From the NCBI GenBank assembly GCA_907165275.2, contig OU015661.1, positions 2,177,501 to 2,241,500 on the forward strand: 64,000 nucleotides of DNA, in the 5' to 3' direction. Numbering within the stretch: position 1 is the first letter of the stretch; each line of letters starts with the position of its first letter. This DNA comes from Zygaena filipendulae (taxonomy: Eukaryota; Arthropoda; Insecta; Lepidoptera; Zygaenidae). The position numbers and the translations under genes were made by a program. Shown here piece by piece: positions 1 through 13,000 of this stretch. The notes under the pieces were generated by a model. The model was not told the DNA's origin. It saw only the letters and a list, made by a program, of their open reading frames with translations, and did no database searches.

Positions 1-863
1 TGAAAACCAGCTCTGGGTGCCTACCTGCGCCTAGCTAATGCTGAGTTGGTGTCCCTTTCGGCAGAGGAAGCAAGATAATTATTTTAGATTAGGTACTTAT
101 TTAATGTTTGTTTATTATTCTTGTGTGTTTTGTAGAAATAGATACTATTCTATTTTAGTTTATTATATAGTCATTATTAGAGATAGTGCAAAACTTTAAA
201 GTGATATGGTATCTGCATCGCTTATTGCATAAAATTAATAAACATCCTACTAATATTATAAATGTGAAAGTGTCGATGTTTGGATGTTTGTTACTCAATC
301 ACGCAAAAACGGCTGCACGGATTTGGATGAAATTTGGCATGCACGTTGTCAGGGGTACAGAGAAGGACATAGGGTACTTTTTATCTCGGGATTCCCGCGG
401 GAACTTCAAAATTACCGCGGGTGAAACCGCCGGGCGCAGCTAACTGAAAAATAAATATATAAATGTATTTATACCTATCGCCATTGTGTTCGGAATATGT
501 ATTTGCGGTTCTCATGTGCCTAATAAGGGAGTTACACACACATTATTTGTTGGCAAATAGAGGTGGTTAGTACTTATAGGTATCTAAAGTTTGACTGCTA
601 GATCTTGGATGAATTTTTAATTTAAAAATTATCAATCCAGCTTATTACTTTACATTGCACATAGTAAAACTATCGTTTATTTATGAAATCCTTTACTTAC
701 GTACTAGAAAAATCAAAAATTTCTTTTATTTGGTAATATAACCAACCACTGTATGCATATTGTGACCTTAACTAATTACTACTACTATACTAACAATAGA
801 GTCAACACTTACAAAATAATATTAATTAAATATCACACATTTTTAGGAATCGTTTAAATAAAT
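1..863. other. 3' flank of gene 1 with one Helitron
   Basis: No gene is visible. A full Helitron copy lies at 245-443. The stretch 444-863 is AT-rich and includes the 3' untranslated region of the minus-strand ALP gene. Reading the minus strand, AATAAA signals occur at 730-725 and about 680-675, roughly 135-190 bases past the stop codon, so the transcript probably ends near 650-710. Confidence 0.6.
245..443 (+). mobile_element. Non-autonomous Helitron (Lep1-like), complete
   Basis: Starts TCCTACTAATATTATAAATG after an A and ends CAGCTAA, which fits the Helitron pattern of a TC start and a CTRR end inserted between A and T. Just before the end the bases form the CCGCGG-type hairpin that this family carries. 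About 200 bp, no coding capacity. Confidence 0.75.
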
Positions 864-1051
864 CTAGCTGCATCTCGTCAGACCAGGCCCCATGCAAGCT
901 GCATAAGCTATTGCATGGGGCAGATAGTTCTGCTCGTAATTGCCTGTGAAGAGATGAGACCATGGCCCCTTCGCGAATACAGCCACGTCTTCACCACCGT
1001 GCGTCTCTCTCAACATGGGGTTCAATGATGGATATGTGTAGTTGACACTTC
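864..1051 (-). CDS. Gene 1 exon 9 (last coding exon)
   Basis: Acceptor ATATTTCAG then GAAGTGTC; the split codon C|GA gives R441. Encodes residues 442-502, including [16 protein letters not shown] with zinc ligand H458 and the [14 protein letters not shown] segment that closes the ALP fold. The TAG stop at 866-864 follows GLTRCS directly, whereas gene 2 continues about 35 residues into an anchor signal. Confidence 0.93.
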
Positions 1052-4000
1052 CTGAAATATTAAATGAGAGTAAGTACCTAATGAAAGACCTAGTTGTAAC
1101 TAGTTTATCTAAGTTGGAATAAACCGACTTTTCTACAAAGTCGAATTCCTCTTCAACATTGAATCTACGAGTAATGATATAAACTATATATGTGTTTTAT
1201 ATGTAGATATCATAATGGTAGGTAACGCTAAAAAAGTCATATCTCCCATTTAATCAGAAATCGGTCATTGGATATTTAAAAAAGAATAAACACAAATTTT
1301 AATACTTTTGGAGCATTTCCACATAGTAATTGTAAAAAAAATTGTAATGGTGGCCAAAACAATGGTTTTTTTTTGGTAATATTGGTTTAAAAAATTTTTG
1401 TTATTGTTAAATTATTTATACATAGTAAGTATTTAGTAAGTATCCTATTTTAAAATCAAACGGTCGATTTATTTTTTATCATATCTTAGATTTTTTAGCG
1501 ATTGACACCACTTTAGTGACTACATAAGCCCTACCACGATCTTTTTAAGTCTCTTTAAAAAGCTTACATCGCGATTTCGTTCATTGTAAGGTGTAAACAT
1601 ACATATGAAATAGATGTGATGTGAGTGTAGACTTTCGGTCGATGGTGTTCCCAGGCTTTTAACAAAATCTGAAAGACTCACGTGTTTCTAGTAAGTCAAT
1701 GCTCTTCCGATGGCCGTTTTCATGCGGCACGAATCCAGGTCCGTTTGCGTAGCTCAAGGTTGTGTAAGGCTTGTTATCTGTTGCATTTTTCTAGAAATGT
1801 TAGGTAATAATAACAGATACTTTAGTATCAAATAAAACAAAAACAGCAAAAAAGAAAAAAAAAAGAATGACCTTAGTAAAAAATAAGTTAGTAGAGACAG
1901 ATCAAAGGGTTTTACTTATAGTAAGTAAAGACGGATAACGGTAGGTACGCATAATTTCTTCTACTACTGATACATGATACCTTATAATCCAATATCTAAC
2001 TCTGAAGACTGATTTTTAATCTTGTAATCTGACCTTGAGAATAAGTGCAAAAATGAAAAAAAGTTAGAAGTATAGATTTTGAGACAATTATGTGATTTGT
2101 TTATTTATACCTGTGGTCTAATATTGAATTGAAATAACAGCCCTTAGTACAACATTTTTTATTCTATTTTATAATTGTTAGCAGATCGGGCCTTTTATTA
2201 CTGCTGACCTGATGTTAAGTGACGCTGTAGTCAAAAATTGGAAACACACCCAGCATGAAATTGGAAATGGTTTTCAAGTTAAGCTGCCAGAACTCACCAT
2301 ATAGATGCTTGGCGAAAGATTTTTAATTTGAAAGTGGTAGCTAGCCAGTCGGGCAATAATAAGTGCCCTACTACCACGCAATGGTTTGATCGCGATGTTT
2401 TCATTCACTGTAAGTTCATCTCATTGTTGGGATTTGAGCCTACACCTCGCAGCTTGTGATCCAAACGCACCAACCGATGACCGAGCTATTATTGCTTATC
2501 AATATTTTCATACCTTGTTTGCAAATCCCAGTATATCTGACCCGCGTTTGCTGTAGCCGCTGTAGGTCATAGTGTGACTGTGGTCGGATGTTACAATGAT
2601 TAGTGTCTCTTCAAGGTTGACCAATCGCATAGCAGCTTCGACAGCTTTAGCAAATTCCGCGGTCTCATCTAAAGCTTTGCGAGCTTTTGTTTCATGGTGA
2701 GCCATGTCTATTTTCCCACCTGGAACCATAAACAGTCACACCGTACTATCCATCGTACTATCTGTTTTGTCACCGGAGAACTAAAGCTAGTTTAGTAAAT
2801 AATACTTGAATTTATGGTTAATTAGTCCTAAACTATGCCTTAGAAAATCTTAGCTAATTTTTCGGGATGACGACTGTATGTTCTTTAGTTTTATAAAACT
2901 ACATATAACGATTAACGACTGATATCATATTTGTAAATACGTAATTAAAAAGAAAGCTTTGAAAGTACTAGCGATGTTAAAGTTAAATGATGGTCATTCC
3001 CTTCAAACAAGTTAATTGATAGTCGATTCTGTATTTTAAAATAAAAGGATTTACCTTCGACAAACAAGAAAAATCCATTGTCATTATTCGACAATATCTG
3101 TATGGCTTTTTGCGTCATTTCACTTAATGTGGGCACATCGACATCCGCTTCCAGGTGATATGGTAAATGGTCGTAAGCGAACAGTCCCAACACACTGTCG
3201 TATGACTTGACATCTAAATCTCGTAGATCATGTCTATTGGTGACGTAGGCAGGCGTGAACCCACTGCTGGCTTTGGAGAGCAACCATTCTCTGACCAAAT
3301 CCTTTCCATCGATTCTTTTGCCTGGGTAGCCGTCATGGTCGTTTTGGGTTTTTGGATAGAAATTCATCCTTCCGCCACCCAATATTACCTGTGAAACGTA
3401 AAAACCGTTTTTTTAAAGAAAAATAAAATACATCGAACATATTAGCCTTCTCCTTTTTAAAGTCAATTAAAAAGAAATTGTTGTGAGGCCTTTGCTCAGT
3501 CGAGCTCGAGCAGAGCTTATTCTTATACTACAACAATCAGATTACTAATAGTTTATTTTTGTTAATCAATATTTATCCTGACACAAGGTGAGCTCCTAGC
3601 TGACGAGCTGATGAAGACTACAGGCCCCTGCTGGATGAGGGTAGCACTGAACAGACGTCGTGGATTTTTTTCGGGAGGTCTTTATCATACTGTTAACTTT
3701 TGTCGACTAATATACTGATGGTTCTGATGATGGACTTACATCTATCTTGCTACCGACGGCTCCCCTCACTAGTTGCGTGGCATGATCTTGACAGTGTGTT
3801 CCGTGTTTTGGTAAATCAGCATCTGACTCCCACTTCCTATCTGCAGAATGGGCATACGAGGCCGCTGGAGTAGCATGGGTGACTCTGGTAGTGGTCACCA
3901 CGCCTGGAAAACAACATTGTATCATCATGAAATGTGGTGTTGTCGGTAGTAGGCGTTCTGTGTTTTTTTCCTTTATAGTTGTGGTGAAGCAACACAAGCA

Positions 4001-7000
4001 TTTTATAGTTAGGCCGTGAATTTTTAACAACAAACAAACTCACATTCGCATTTATAATATTAGTGAAGATTTCATACCTTAGTCATGTTAAGGATTCTTA
4101 AGAGTTAAGTGTTCTAGCTAAAAAAAGCATTCGTAATTGTGATTAAAATACCATGTTTTAGGTATTACCAGTTTTTTTGCCGACTTTCTGTGCCCAGTCT
4201 ACCAGCCCGGTGACGGAGTGTCTGCCGTCTAGCTGACCCTTGCAATCCCCACGCCTCACTGCTGCACTTAGCCCAACAGTCCCACTGTTTGCCTTCACAC
4301 CCGCGAGGTACGCCGTTCCACTGCAAGCCGAGTCCGCCACGTTTTGATCGACGCAATAAGTCTGGTGATGGAGATACCATATTATGAACTCAAGTAAAGT
4401 AATATTTATAAATACAGCCTTCAACTTTAAGTTTTGATGATAAAAAAAAATTAAAAGTGAATATCATTTTGCTTTTTGCAAGCTTTAATAAATTTATTGT
4501 ATTTGTAAATTGTCCTACGCAATTTTTATCATAATTTGTAGGTAAACTGTTTTTCAACCATTTGCTCGAATCCGATTGAGATGAACTGCTGCTACTTATG
4601 TAATCTGATGGTAGAACCAGGATTTAGGGACTTAAATAGTAGGACAGTCGAATTTCAGCTGTTTTGTTTGATTTTATTACATAATTATGATGATGAAGAA
4701 GATGGAGCCGGTAAATCACCACAGGAACTTCAACGATAGTCGTGTTTGGACTTATTTTTTTGTTCTCATGAGTGCCTTCTATTAGGTACACACATGGTGA
4801 TACTTGTTTTTTTTTTTTTTCAATTAATTTTCATTTGTTTGTTACATGCTGTGAAATGCCCTCACCTTAGCCAGCCCAGTGTAAGGGAATGTTTCGAAGC
4901 TGAGTCTCAACTCCTCCCCAAGGTAACCGAACTGTTTGCCCAAGTACACCCGGGTGGCAGCCAGGGTGGCAACGCTCATTCCGTCACCGAGGAACATAAT
5001 CACGTTCCTAGCTACATTCCTGTTGAGATGGTCGGTCACCTGCAAAGTAGAGATAGTCTTAGTAGGTATTAGGAAGAAGAAACGAATTATACAGGAAGCG
5101 TTTTGTGAACATTACTAGGATCTGTAGAAACGTCTATACCATCTATTCTATTTACTTATAAGTAAGTGCCTTTGAAGGTGATTTTGTGGATTTCTCTAAA
5201 ATAAATGAAGTCGCAAATTTCAGTCAGATCTACTAAAATAAAATTCAAATTGTAGAAATCCAGTTGTTTTATTAAAACTCATTTCCCACTGTCAATTTAA
5301 GCAAATTTTTTTGAAATAAATTTTAAATGAGAAACGAGATCTCTGCTTTCTCATTTAAAATTCATAAAATACTTGCTATCCCCCGCGGTTTCATCCTCGG
5401 TAATTTCGGAGTTCCCGCGGAAATTCCAGGATAAAGTATATATAAAAACCTTCTTCATTAATCACTCTATCCATTGGTGGTCCACTGGTGGTAATTTTAA
5501 AGGTCTAAGCATATATAGGGATAGACAGCGGGAAGCGACTTTGTTTTATACTATGTAGCATCTATGTATCTTTAACCTTATCTTTCAAAGTCAACTGCGC
5601 TTGCAATATCCAATGGTCCTTGTTTTTCTCGTCAAATGAGCTTGTAGATCCATCTGAAATTGATAATTTGGAAAATTGTATGCATGTAGTTAACACTTTC
5701 AGACATAATAACATTGTGCCTACCACATAATATTGTTAAATAGCATTATACTTTTGAAAGTATAATTTTTTTTGTAAGTTAGTCTTTTTATAGGGGTTTA
5801 CTCTGGAACCACAGAAATCGACTTTGAAAATTGTTCACGTATAGGAAACTACAGTATACATGAGTAGGTATCATGGAATTCCAGGAAAAAATTCCAGGAT
5901 AAAGACTCCTCGAGGGAACCCTAAAATCCATACAAGGAACACCTGGTATGTAATTAGATACGAGTACGGTACCTATGTTTTGGAATATCATCAAAGGCTA
6001 CTTTTATTTTCAGGTCCGGAGGGAATTACAAAATTAATGCACACAATAAAATCGGTTAAGTAGTTCCAGATATTACCCCATACCCCCCTACAACGCAACG
6101 TCACAAACTCATAATTCACAAACTAGGCTCTTTATAATATTGTATTCACTTTTGCAGACAACTTCACCTACTGTATATGTACACTGTTTAAACATCTCTA
6201 TTACCTTAACACAAATTGTTATTTAAATAACCGAAGAATCACGCGAACGCAAATTGTTATTAATAAAAGAACGTACCTATAACGAATTAATCACAAGAAT
6301 TCAATCGCTGATAATAATGCTAGTGGTAATACTATCTATAAATTAGTATCCCATTAAATCTACGAGGTAAGTAATTAAATTTAACTTTGTATTTTTAATG
6401 TCAATGTTTCTAATAAAAGAGCGTGTAAATGCGAATTCGTAGGTAAAACATGAATTTCTAGCACAAAAAAAAATACACGTCGAATTGAGAACCTCCTCCT
6501 TTTTGGGAAGTCGGTTAAAAACCATTGCATTTGCTCCGAGGGTGTGGTAAACTCCCAAGAATCTGCGTGCGTTGAATACGATTCTTTGACGTAGAGTATG
6601 TATCCTGAGAGAAAAATAGGGGCTTGTTGGGTAAAACTATTATTCCCAGAATGTGCAAAGAGCATAATAAGTTGTTCAAGGAATGTAAAATAGATATTTT
6701 AAATATTTCTTTAAATAAGTTTAAAAAAGATTTATATGCATTTAAAGCTGGTCTAAATATTTAAATATTGGAGTGGTTATTGATTTGTTTTGAGTAGGTT
6801 CAACAATTAAATAAGTATTTGAGTAGAGTAGATTTAATCCCTCGATGCTTCTGGTTTTTTACCTGTAACATTTTACTTTAGTATTAGTGACCATATTTGG
6901 TCAGCATACTCTCCCGCAATTTGCAAATCATTGACACCGCTCGGGATCGGTCACAGTGCCTGCTGGTCACGTCACTGATATTGTGTCGCCAATATATCCT

Positions 7001-10000
7001 TCGGGCAAAGAAGGGCGACCGAAACCTCTTCGGTCTGATTGATTTCTCTCCGTGATACGAGGCGAAAGAGCATAGGGAGAAGTGGTCGAGGCGATTCGGC
7101 AATAAGTATCTGCAGCCTATCTATCTACTATATTTAGTGAAAACTATTTAATCCGTGCATATTTCCGGACTCCCCCAGGAGCTCTTTGATCTAATAAATA
7201 AACTGTTGTCCGCGGTCTCACCCACGAAACTTCAAGATTCCCTGGAGAAATCTAGGACAAAGAATATGTGAATAAGTAACAAACATCCAAAACATCTTCC
7301 CACACTTTTACATGCATTTATAAAACATAGATATTATTAGAATAGGTAGGTATACAGGTCGTAAAATTAGAGGGATATACAAAAGGATAAAGGTGGTGAA
7401 ACCGCGGGCACAGCTAGTATTTGATGAATCCTACCTAAACCGAAATAAAACCACGTGAACAAAGTTGCGAGCACAGTTTGCTGTTTGTTACTCACCTATG
7501 TAATGTAGCATTCACCTATGTAATGTCACTCAGGGTATTGTAGCATTCTAATGGTAAAATCAGTCCAGTAGTTTTCGAGTTAAATCGTAACAAATAAACA
7601 AACAAAATTACAAATCTTTCGTCTTTAAGGTATTAATATAGATGTGCCGAGTAGCTAAGTAAAAATTTAATATACTCAAGTGCTCAATAACTTGAGTACC
7701 TAACTAACTATTAAGATGATTGAGCAAGCCCTCAACTCCGCTCAATTAACGTTTTGATCGATGGATTTTCGCTATAGGTATGTGAAGTTTATGTACTTGC
7801 CGGACTAAGAACAAATTATTTTTCTTTTCTTTTTTCATTTTGGAAAGTTTAATATTTACTTTATTAAACAGCTAGCTATTCCCCGCGGTCTCGCCCGCGG
7901 AGTTACTGCGGGTATCCGGAATCCGAGGCGGGTATTCCGAGATAAAAGTAGGTAGCTACTTACTACCCTATATGTTTTTCTGTACCTATCCTCGACTACG
8001 TGACGCGTTAATTTTGATATTTCCGTGGGAATTCCTTGATAAAAAGTAGCTTATGTCCTTATCTGTACCCCTGACAACGTGTCTGCAAAATTTCGTGGTG
8101 ATCGGTTGAGCCGTTTAACCGTGAAAGCGTAACGCGTCACACAAACAAACAAACAAACAAACTCACTTTCGCATTTATAATATTAGTAAGGATCTATCAG
8201 AGTGACTGACTTATATCAGTTCACAACTGAAACTTTTGTCTATAATGCCGCCGATTCGCGCAAGCATTAAGAAGAGATTTGCATGGAAATAAAATCTCCT
8301 GGGGTGAAAAGTCGTTTTATGGAAAATCAACGACGAACTTAATAAATCCGAAAATTTAATAATACCACGGGCGTCAGCTAGATCACAGCAATTCCTGCAC
8401 CTTTGATGTTTCAAGGACGAAGCAATTTAGTTTTTTTAACATTGTTCAACTACGCAACCACCATCAAAGCGTTTTATTCACGGCTGTCAATTACTTCTTA
8501 ACTTCTGAGCATTGTTCGGTAAATGTTATGACAATTATTCAAATTGACAAGCGTGAGACGAGATTATGGCGATGAGTCAACCTGCGAATAAAAAAGCACC
8601 CTCCGTTCCTGGCTCCTCAGCCAAGTTGACAATCTATTATCGTTAACGCTATAGAAAACTAAGGAACGTATCGCCATGTCACGTGGTCACGTAAAATCGT
8701 CCCATCAAAAGTATAACTTTTCGTGACCACCTGGTATCACGAAATTATGTTCCTTACTTTTCTATAAGTATTAACGATCATCGATTGCCAACTTGGCTAA
8801 TGGGGTAGAGCTGTTGATTAACCATTATGATGAGCGTCGGCTTCTTTTGGTTGATGATTATAAAGCCTTATACATATATTTCCATTCACCCATCCATAGT
8901 AAACTATTTCTTATATAGCCACACTAGAGAGAGCTTCGCTTATTGCTAAGAGCCAAGAAATTCGCTGAGTGACTAATCCTAGTGAACAGAAATATTGCAT
9001 ACTAGCTGCTCCCCGCGGTTTCACACGCGGAAATTTCAGAGATCCCGCAGGAATTCCGGGATACAAAGTGTAGTATGTATGACCTTTCCTGTACCCCTGA
9101 CAATGAATATGCAAAATTTCATGAGATTTCAATGGCGTTAATTTCGAAGTTCCTGAAGGAATTCCGGGATAAAAAGCACCCTATATCCTTTTCTGTACTT
9201 CTGACAACGTGTGTACAAAATTTCATCACGATCGACTGACCCGTTAAAACGTGAAAACGTAACAGGCAGACAGGTAGATAGAGAGACAGACAGAGTTCAT
9301 TTCTCATTTATAATAATAGTAGGAAAGTAGGGACTATCGCAGGTCACACTATCAACTAGCTAGGCACCCACCAAGGGGCGTCGCTTGCAGTCGTCGACGG
9401 GGAGTTTCTTGGCTCTTAGCCACCTAAGCGAAGCTATTTATAGTCTGGCGACCTAGGGGTCCACTCCACAAGTCACGAACTACAACGAAGCGAAGTCCTG
9501 GCTATATGGAAGTCCTGAATCGCGCTAACAAAGTTCACTGTAGCGGGAGCAGGATGGATGATATGGCTCGACCACCACCAAAGGGGAAGCTTCCCGCCGG
9601 GCGAGGTAGTATGCCGGGGGAACCGCGGCTCCGACTTTAGATCGGCGGAGGTCGTATTTATGCAGCGCAGAGTGAAAACTTCGTTAGCGCGATTCAGGAC
9701 TTCCATATAGCCAGTACTCATCGCTTCGTTGTAGTCCGTGACTTGTGACGTAGGGGTCGCCACAGTGGTGTGGTTTTAGTCATATTGTACACACTAGTTT
9801 CCCGGACGGTTTATATTCTAGAATTGAAAAAAAAAATTTTTTTTTTACTCCAATGTTCACAACCCAGTTCACAAATTATGTGCGACCAGTCTAGTTCTTG
9901 GGTCAATGACACTGGTACAACTCTGACTTTTTCGCGACCTTGACCCTGTCAACGTAACAAAGCACTTTCTTAAAATAATAGTCACGTAATAAATGAGTTT

Positions 10001-13000
10001 ACAGACTGTGTGAGAATAGTCGTAACACTATTGTATTATGAGTTTTATTGGTATTACAAGAGTTATGCAGTTTCACAGTTATTACTTACTAGCTATGCCC
10101 CGCGGTTTCACCTGCGGTAAGTTCGGAGTTCCCGCGGGAATTCCGGGATAAAAGTACCCTGTGTCCTTCTCTGTATCCCTGCATGCAAAATTTCATGTCA
10201 TCATCGGTTGAGCCGTTAAGGCGTGAAAGCGTAACACACAAACAAATAAACAAACAGATTTACTTTTACATTTAATAGTATCAGTAAGGGTTATACAAAT
10301 ATCATTTCATACAAGTTAATTTGTGACAAAAGATGTTATAAGTTGTAAGTTCATAAATCCAATTGTCATAAATTTTGAATAATGACAATATCATACAAAA
10401 CCTACGTCGTGGTCGTAAACTAGTTTAAAAAAAAAAGGAAAGCTTGATAAACAACAAAAACTTCACAGATAAATCGACCGGTTATTTTTCCGGACTTCGA
10501 AGATGTTCAGAATAACTTAAAATAATCTCCTTGAAATGACCTTTTTGGAACGAATGCATTAAAAATATTCTATTCTATCGTCAACGTTATGCCCAAAAAG
10601 AATATAATCACTTGGCTATGCCCCATTCATGTTTCATATTCGCTCGTAGGAAAATTTTAATTTTCCGTTAAACACGGCATGGGAAATATGCGTTGGAGTT
10701 TCAGCGGTGAACACGTTTTTGAGTAATATGCAAATGATGTTTTTGTTCCGAACTGTACGCCGTCTGTTCGTAATATGAGGGTTTTGTAAATATATTATCA
10801 AGATCAGCTCATTGATATTCCGGTGCGACTCCGGCTCGTTCGACAAGACAACAGAAAGCCAATTCTGCTAACGCAAAATACAGAACCGTATTGTGCCACC
10901 ATAAATAAGGACAATACATCTTAGAAACAGATAATACATTAAAAAAAATTGTTAGTTATTTTATTAGAAAAACAAGAGCTAAATACAAACTTTTGCTGAA
11001 TATATGACATTTAAACTTGATCACATAATTAACCTTTCCGAAATAGATGAACAGAAGAAAAAAAACGTAACCAATAACTAAATCATAAATCATCTCTTGG
11101 AGGTAATGCAACAGGTTTTTATCTCGTCAAAAACAAAGCTTTGATGCCGCACTTCCGTGTTTTTCTATTTATATCAATATTTAAGTAACACAGAACAATG
11201 ATATTCTTTGTCATTTTAAGAAAGTGGACATTTTAGGAAATTGGAAAGAAAATGGACTTTTAAAACCAGCGTTGGGTGAACATCTGGATTAAGGATGTTC
11301 ATCCAGCGCACTCCTATTGCCAACTGCCAATTTTTTGTTTATTTATTTGGATTGATTTAATTGGCTAAGTTTAATTTTTATTTTTTTTTACACCTTTTTG
11401 ATGGCAATAAACAATTTTATTATTATTATTATTATTATTAAAAGTGGACTTTTTAGAAAAGGTGGTCATTTAAAAAAAACACCAATTTCAACCTAAAGGT
11501 CAAAAATGTCCACTTTTAGCGGTTTTCAAAAAACTTTTACCGTAATAAAATACCTTAAAAAATTAGTATTCACCCTATACTGCGTATTCTACTATCGATT
11601 TATTTTTAAATAAAATATCTTACGGCCGCACTCAGAGTCGACTTTAATGATTACTTAGTTAAGTATAGATTTTTAAAACAAAACTGCCGCAATCAGAGAC
11701 GTTCAGTAAATTAATGTTAATTGGCATTTAATGAGATGTAACTTAATTAGTTAAATACCAATTAAAATTAATTTATTAAACTGGTCTTATTGCGGCAGTT
11801 TTGTTTTAAAAATCTATACTTAACTAAGTAATCATTAAAGTCGACTCTGAGTGCGGCGGTTAGCGCTGTTTCCGTTCCCTTTGCGACGGTTGTGGGTTTT
11901 GGCTTTTGTGTGGGCAGAATTAAGCCTCTGGCCAATATCTGATGCGCTGCTAGGTTGCACAATACACCCTGACGCCAATGATGAGTTCAATTTTAATTTT
12001 GTTGGTTTTAATTCAATTCTAATAATTTGGCATAAAGTTTATCACAATCGAGTAATGGAGATGTTGACTACTTTTAAAAATCAAAATTCTAATTAGTCCG
12101 TCAGTTAGAAAATAAAAAACAATAGACACGTATTTTTTGCTTTTTCAAATAAATTAAAATATACAGAGATAAAGCGCATTAAAGTTTAGGGTGAGGGGGT
12201 CGTGACGTCACTAACCGCAAAAACCGCCATACAAACTGTCAGAATAGTGACGTCACGCGAAATTTCAACTCAATATATCACCGTTATTTTTTGATTACGT
12301 AAAAAAAGAAAAAATACGTGTCCAATATTTTTTAATAATCTACAAGACGGACTAAAAAAAAATTAGTCAACATGCCCATTTTAATTATAGTAGCTCTTCC
12401 GCGCGGTTTCACCGCGTTAATTTTGGAGATTCCGCGAGAATTCCGTGATCAAAAGTTTTTTTTATATCCTTAACAAGGTGTATGCAAGATTTCTTGACTA
12501 TCGGTTGACCCATTAAGGTGTAATGCGTAAAATACAAACAAATGCACTTTCGCATTCATAAAATTAGGATTATCGTTGTAGAGCGACAATTCATTTATAA
12601 TATCATAACTGTATATTCTTTTATTAAGCGCTTGTCAAACTTTTTTTAACTTTCTCTTTCTTTAATCCTTTTTGTAAAAATTTCGAGAAAAAAAAATTGA
12701 AATGAAAATTTTATCTCTCTTTATAGCCATAAGGCTAAAAATAAGTTATTTTAATTAAATACTATGAAAACCATTAATATCTAAGTAATAGTATATAGAT
12801 ATGAGTCTGAAAAAATAAATACATATCATGCCGTTGGGCGTTGAATAACACCCAGTTTTGTTATTATATGTCATCAATGATAACATTTCCATCGACATTC
12901 ACACCGGTGTCTGCAAAAGTGACGTCTGTGAGGAGAGAATAGAGATACAAGTGACAGTTGCTTGATTAACTTCATGATGAGTTGTACAAAAAAAAAAGAA

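Noticed and set aside
6884..7102. 72-residue minus-strand open frame in a GC-richer block
   Set aside because: No domain, no splice context and no repeat match that would let me name it.
9473..9763. 96-residue open frame
   Set aside because: It spans the two arms and centre of a foldback MITE.
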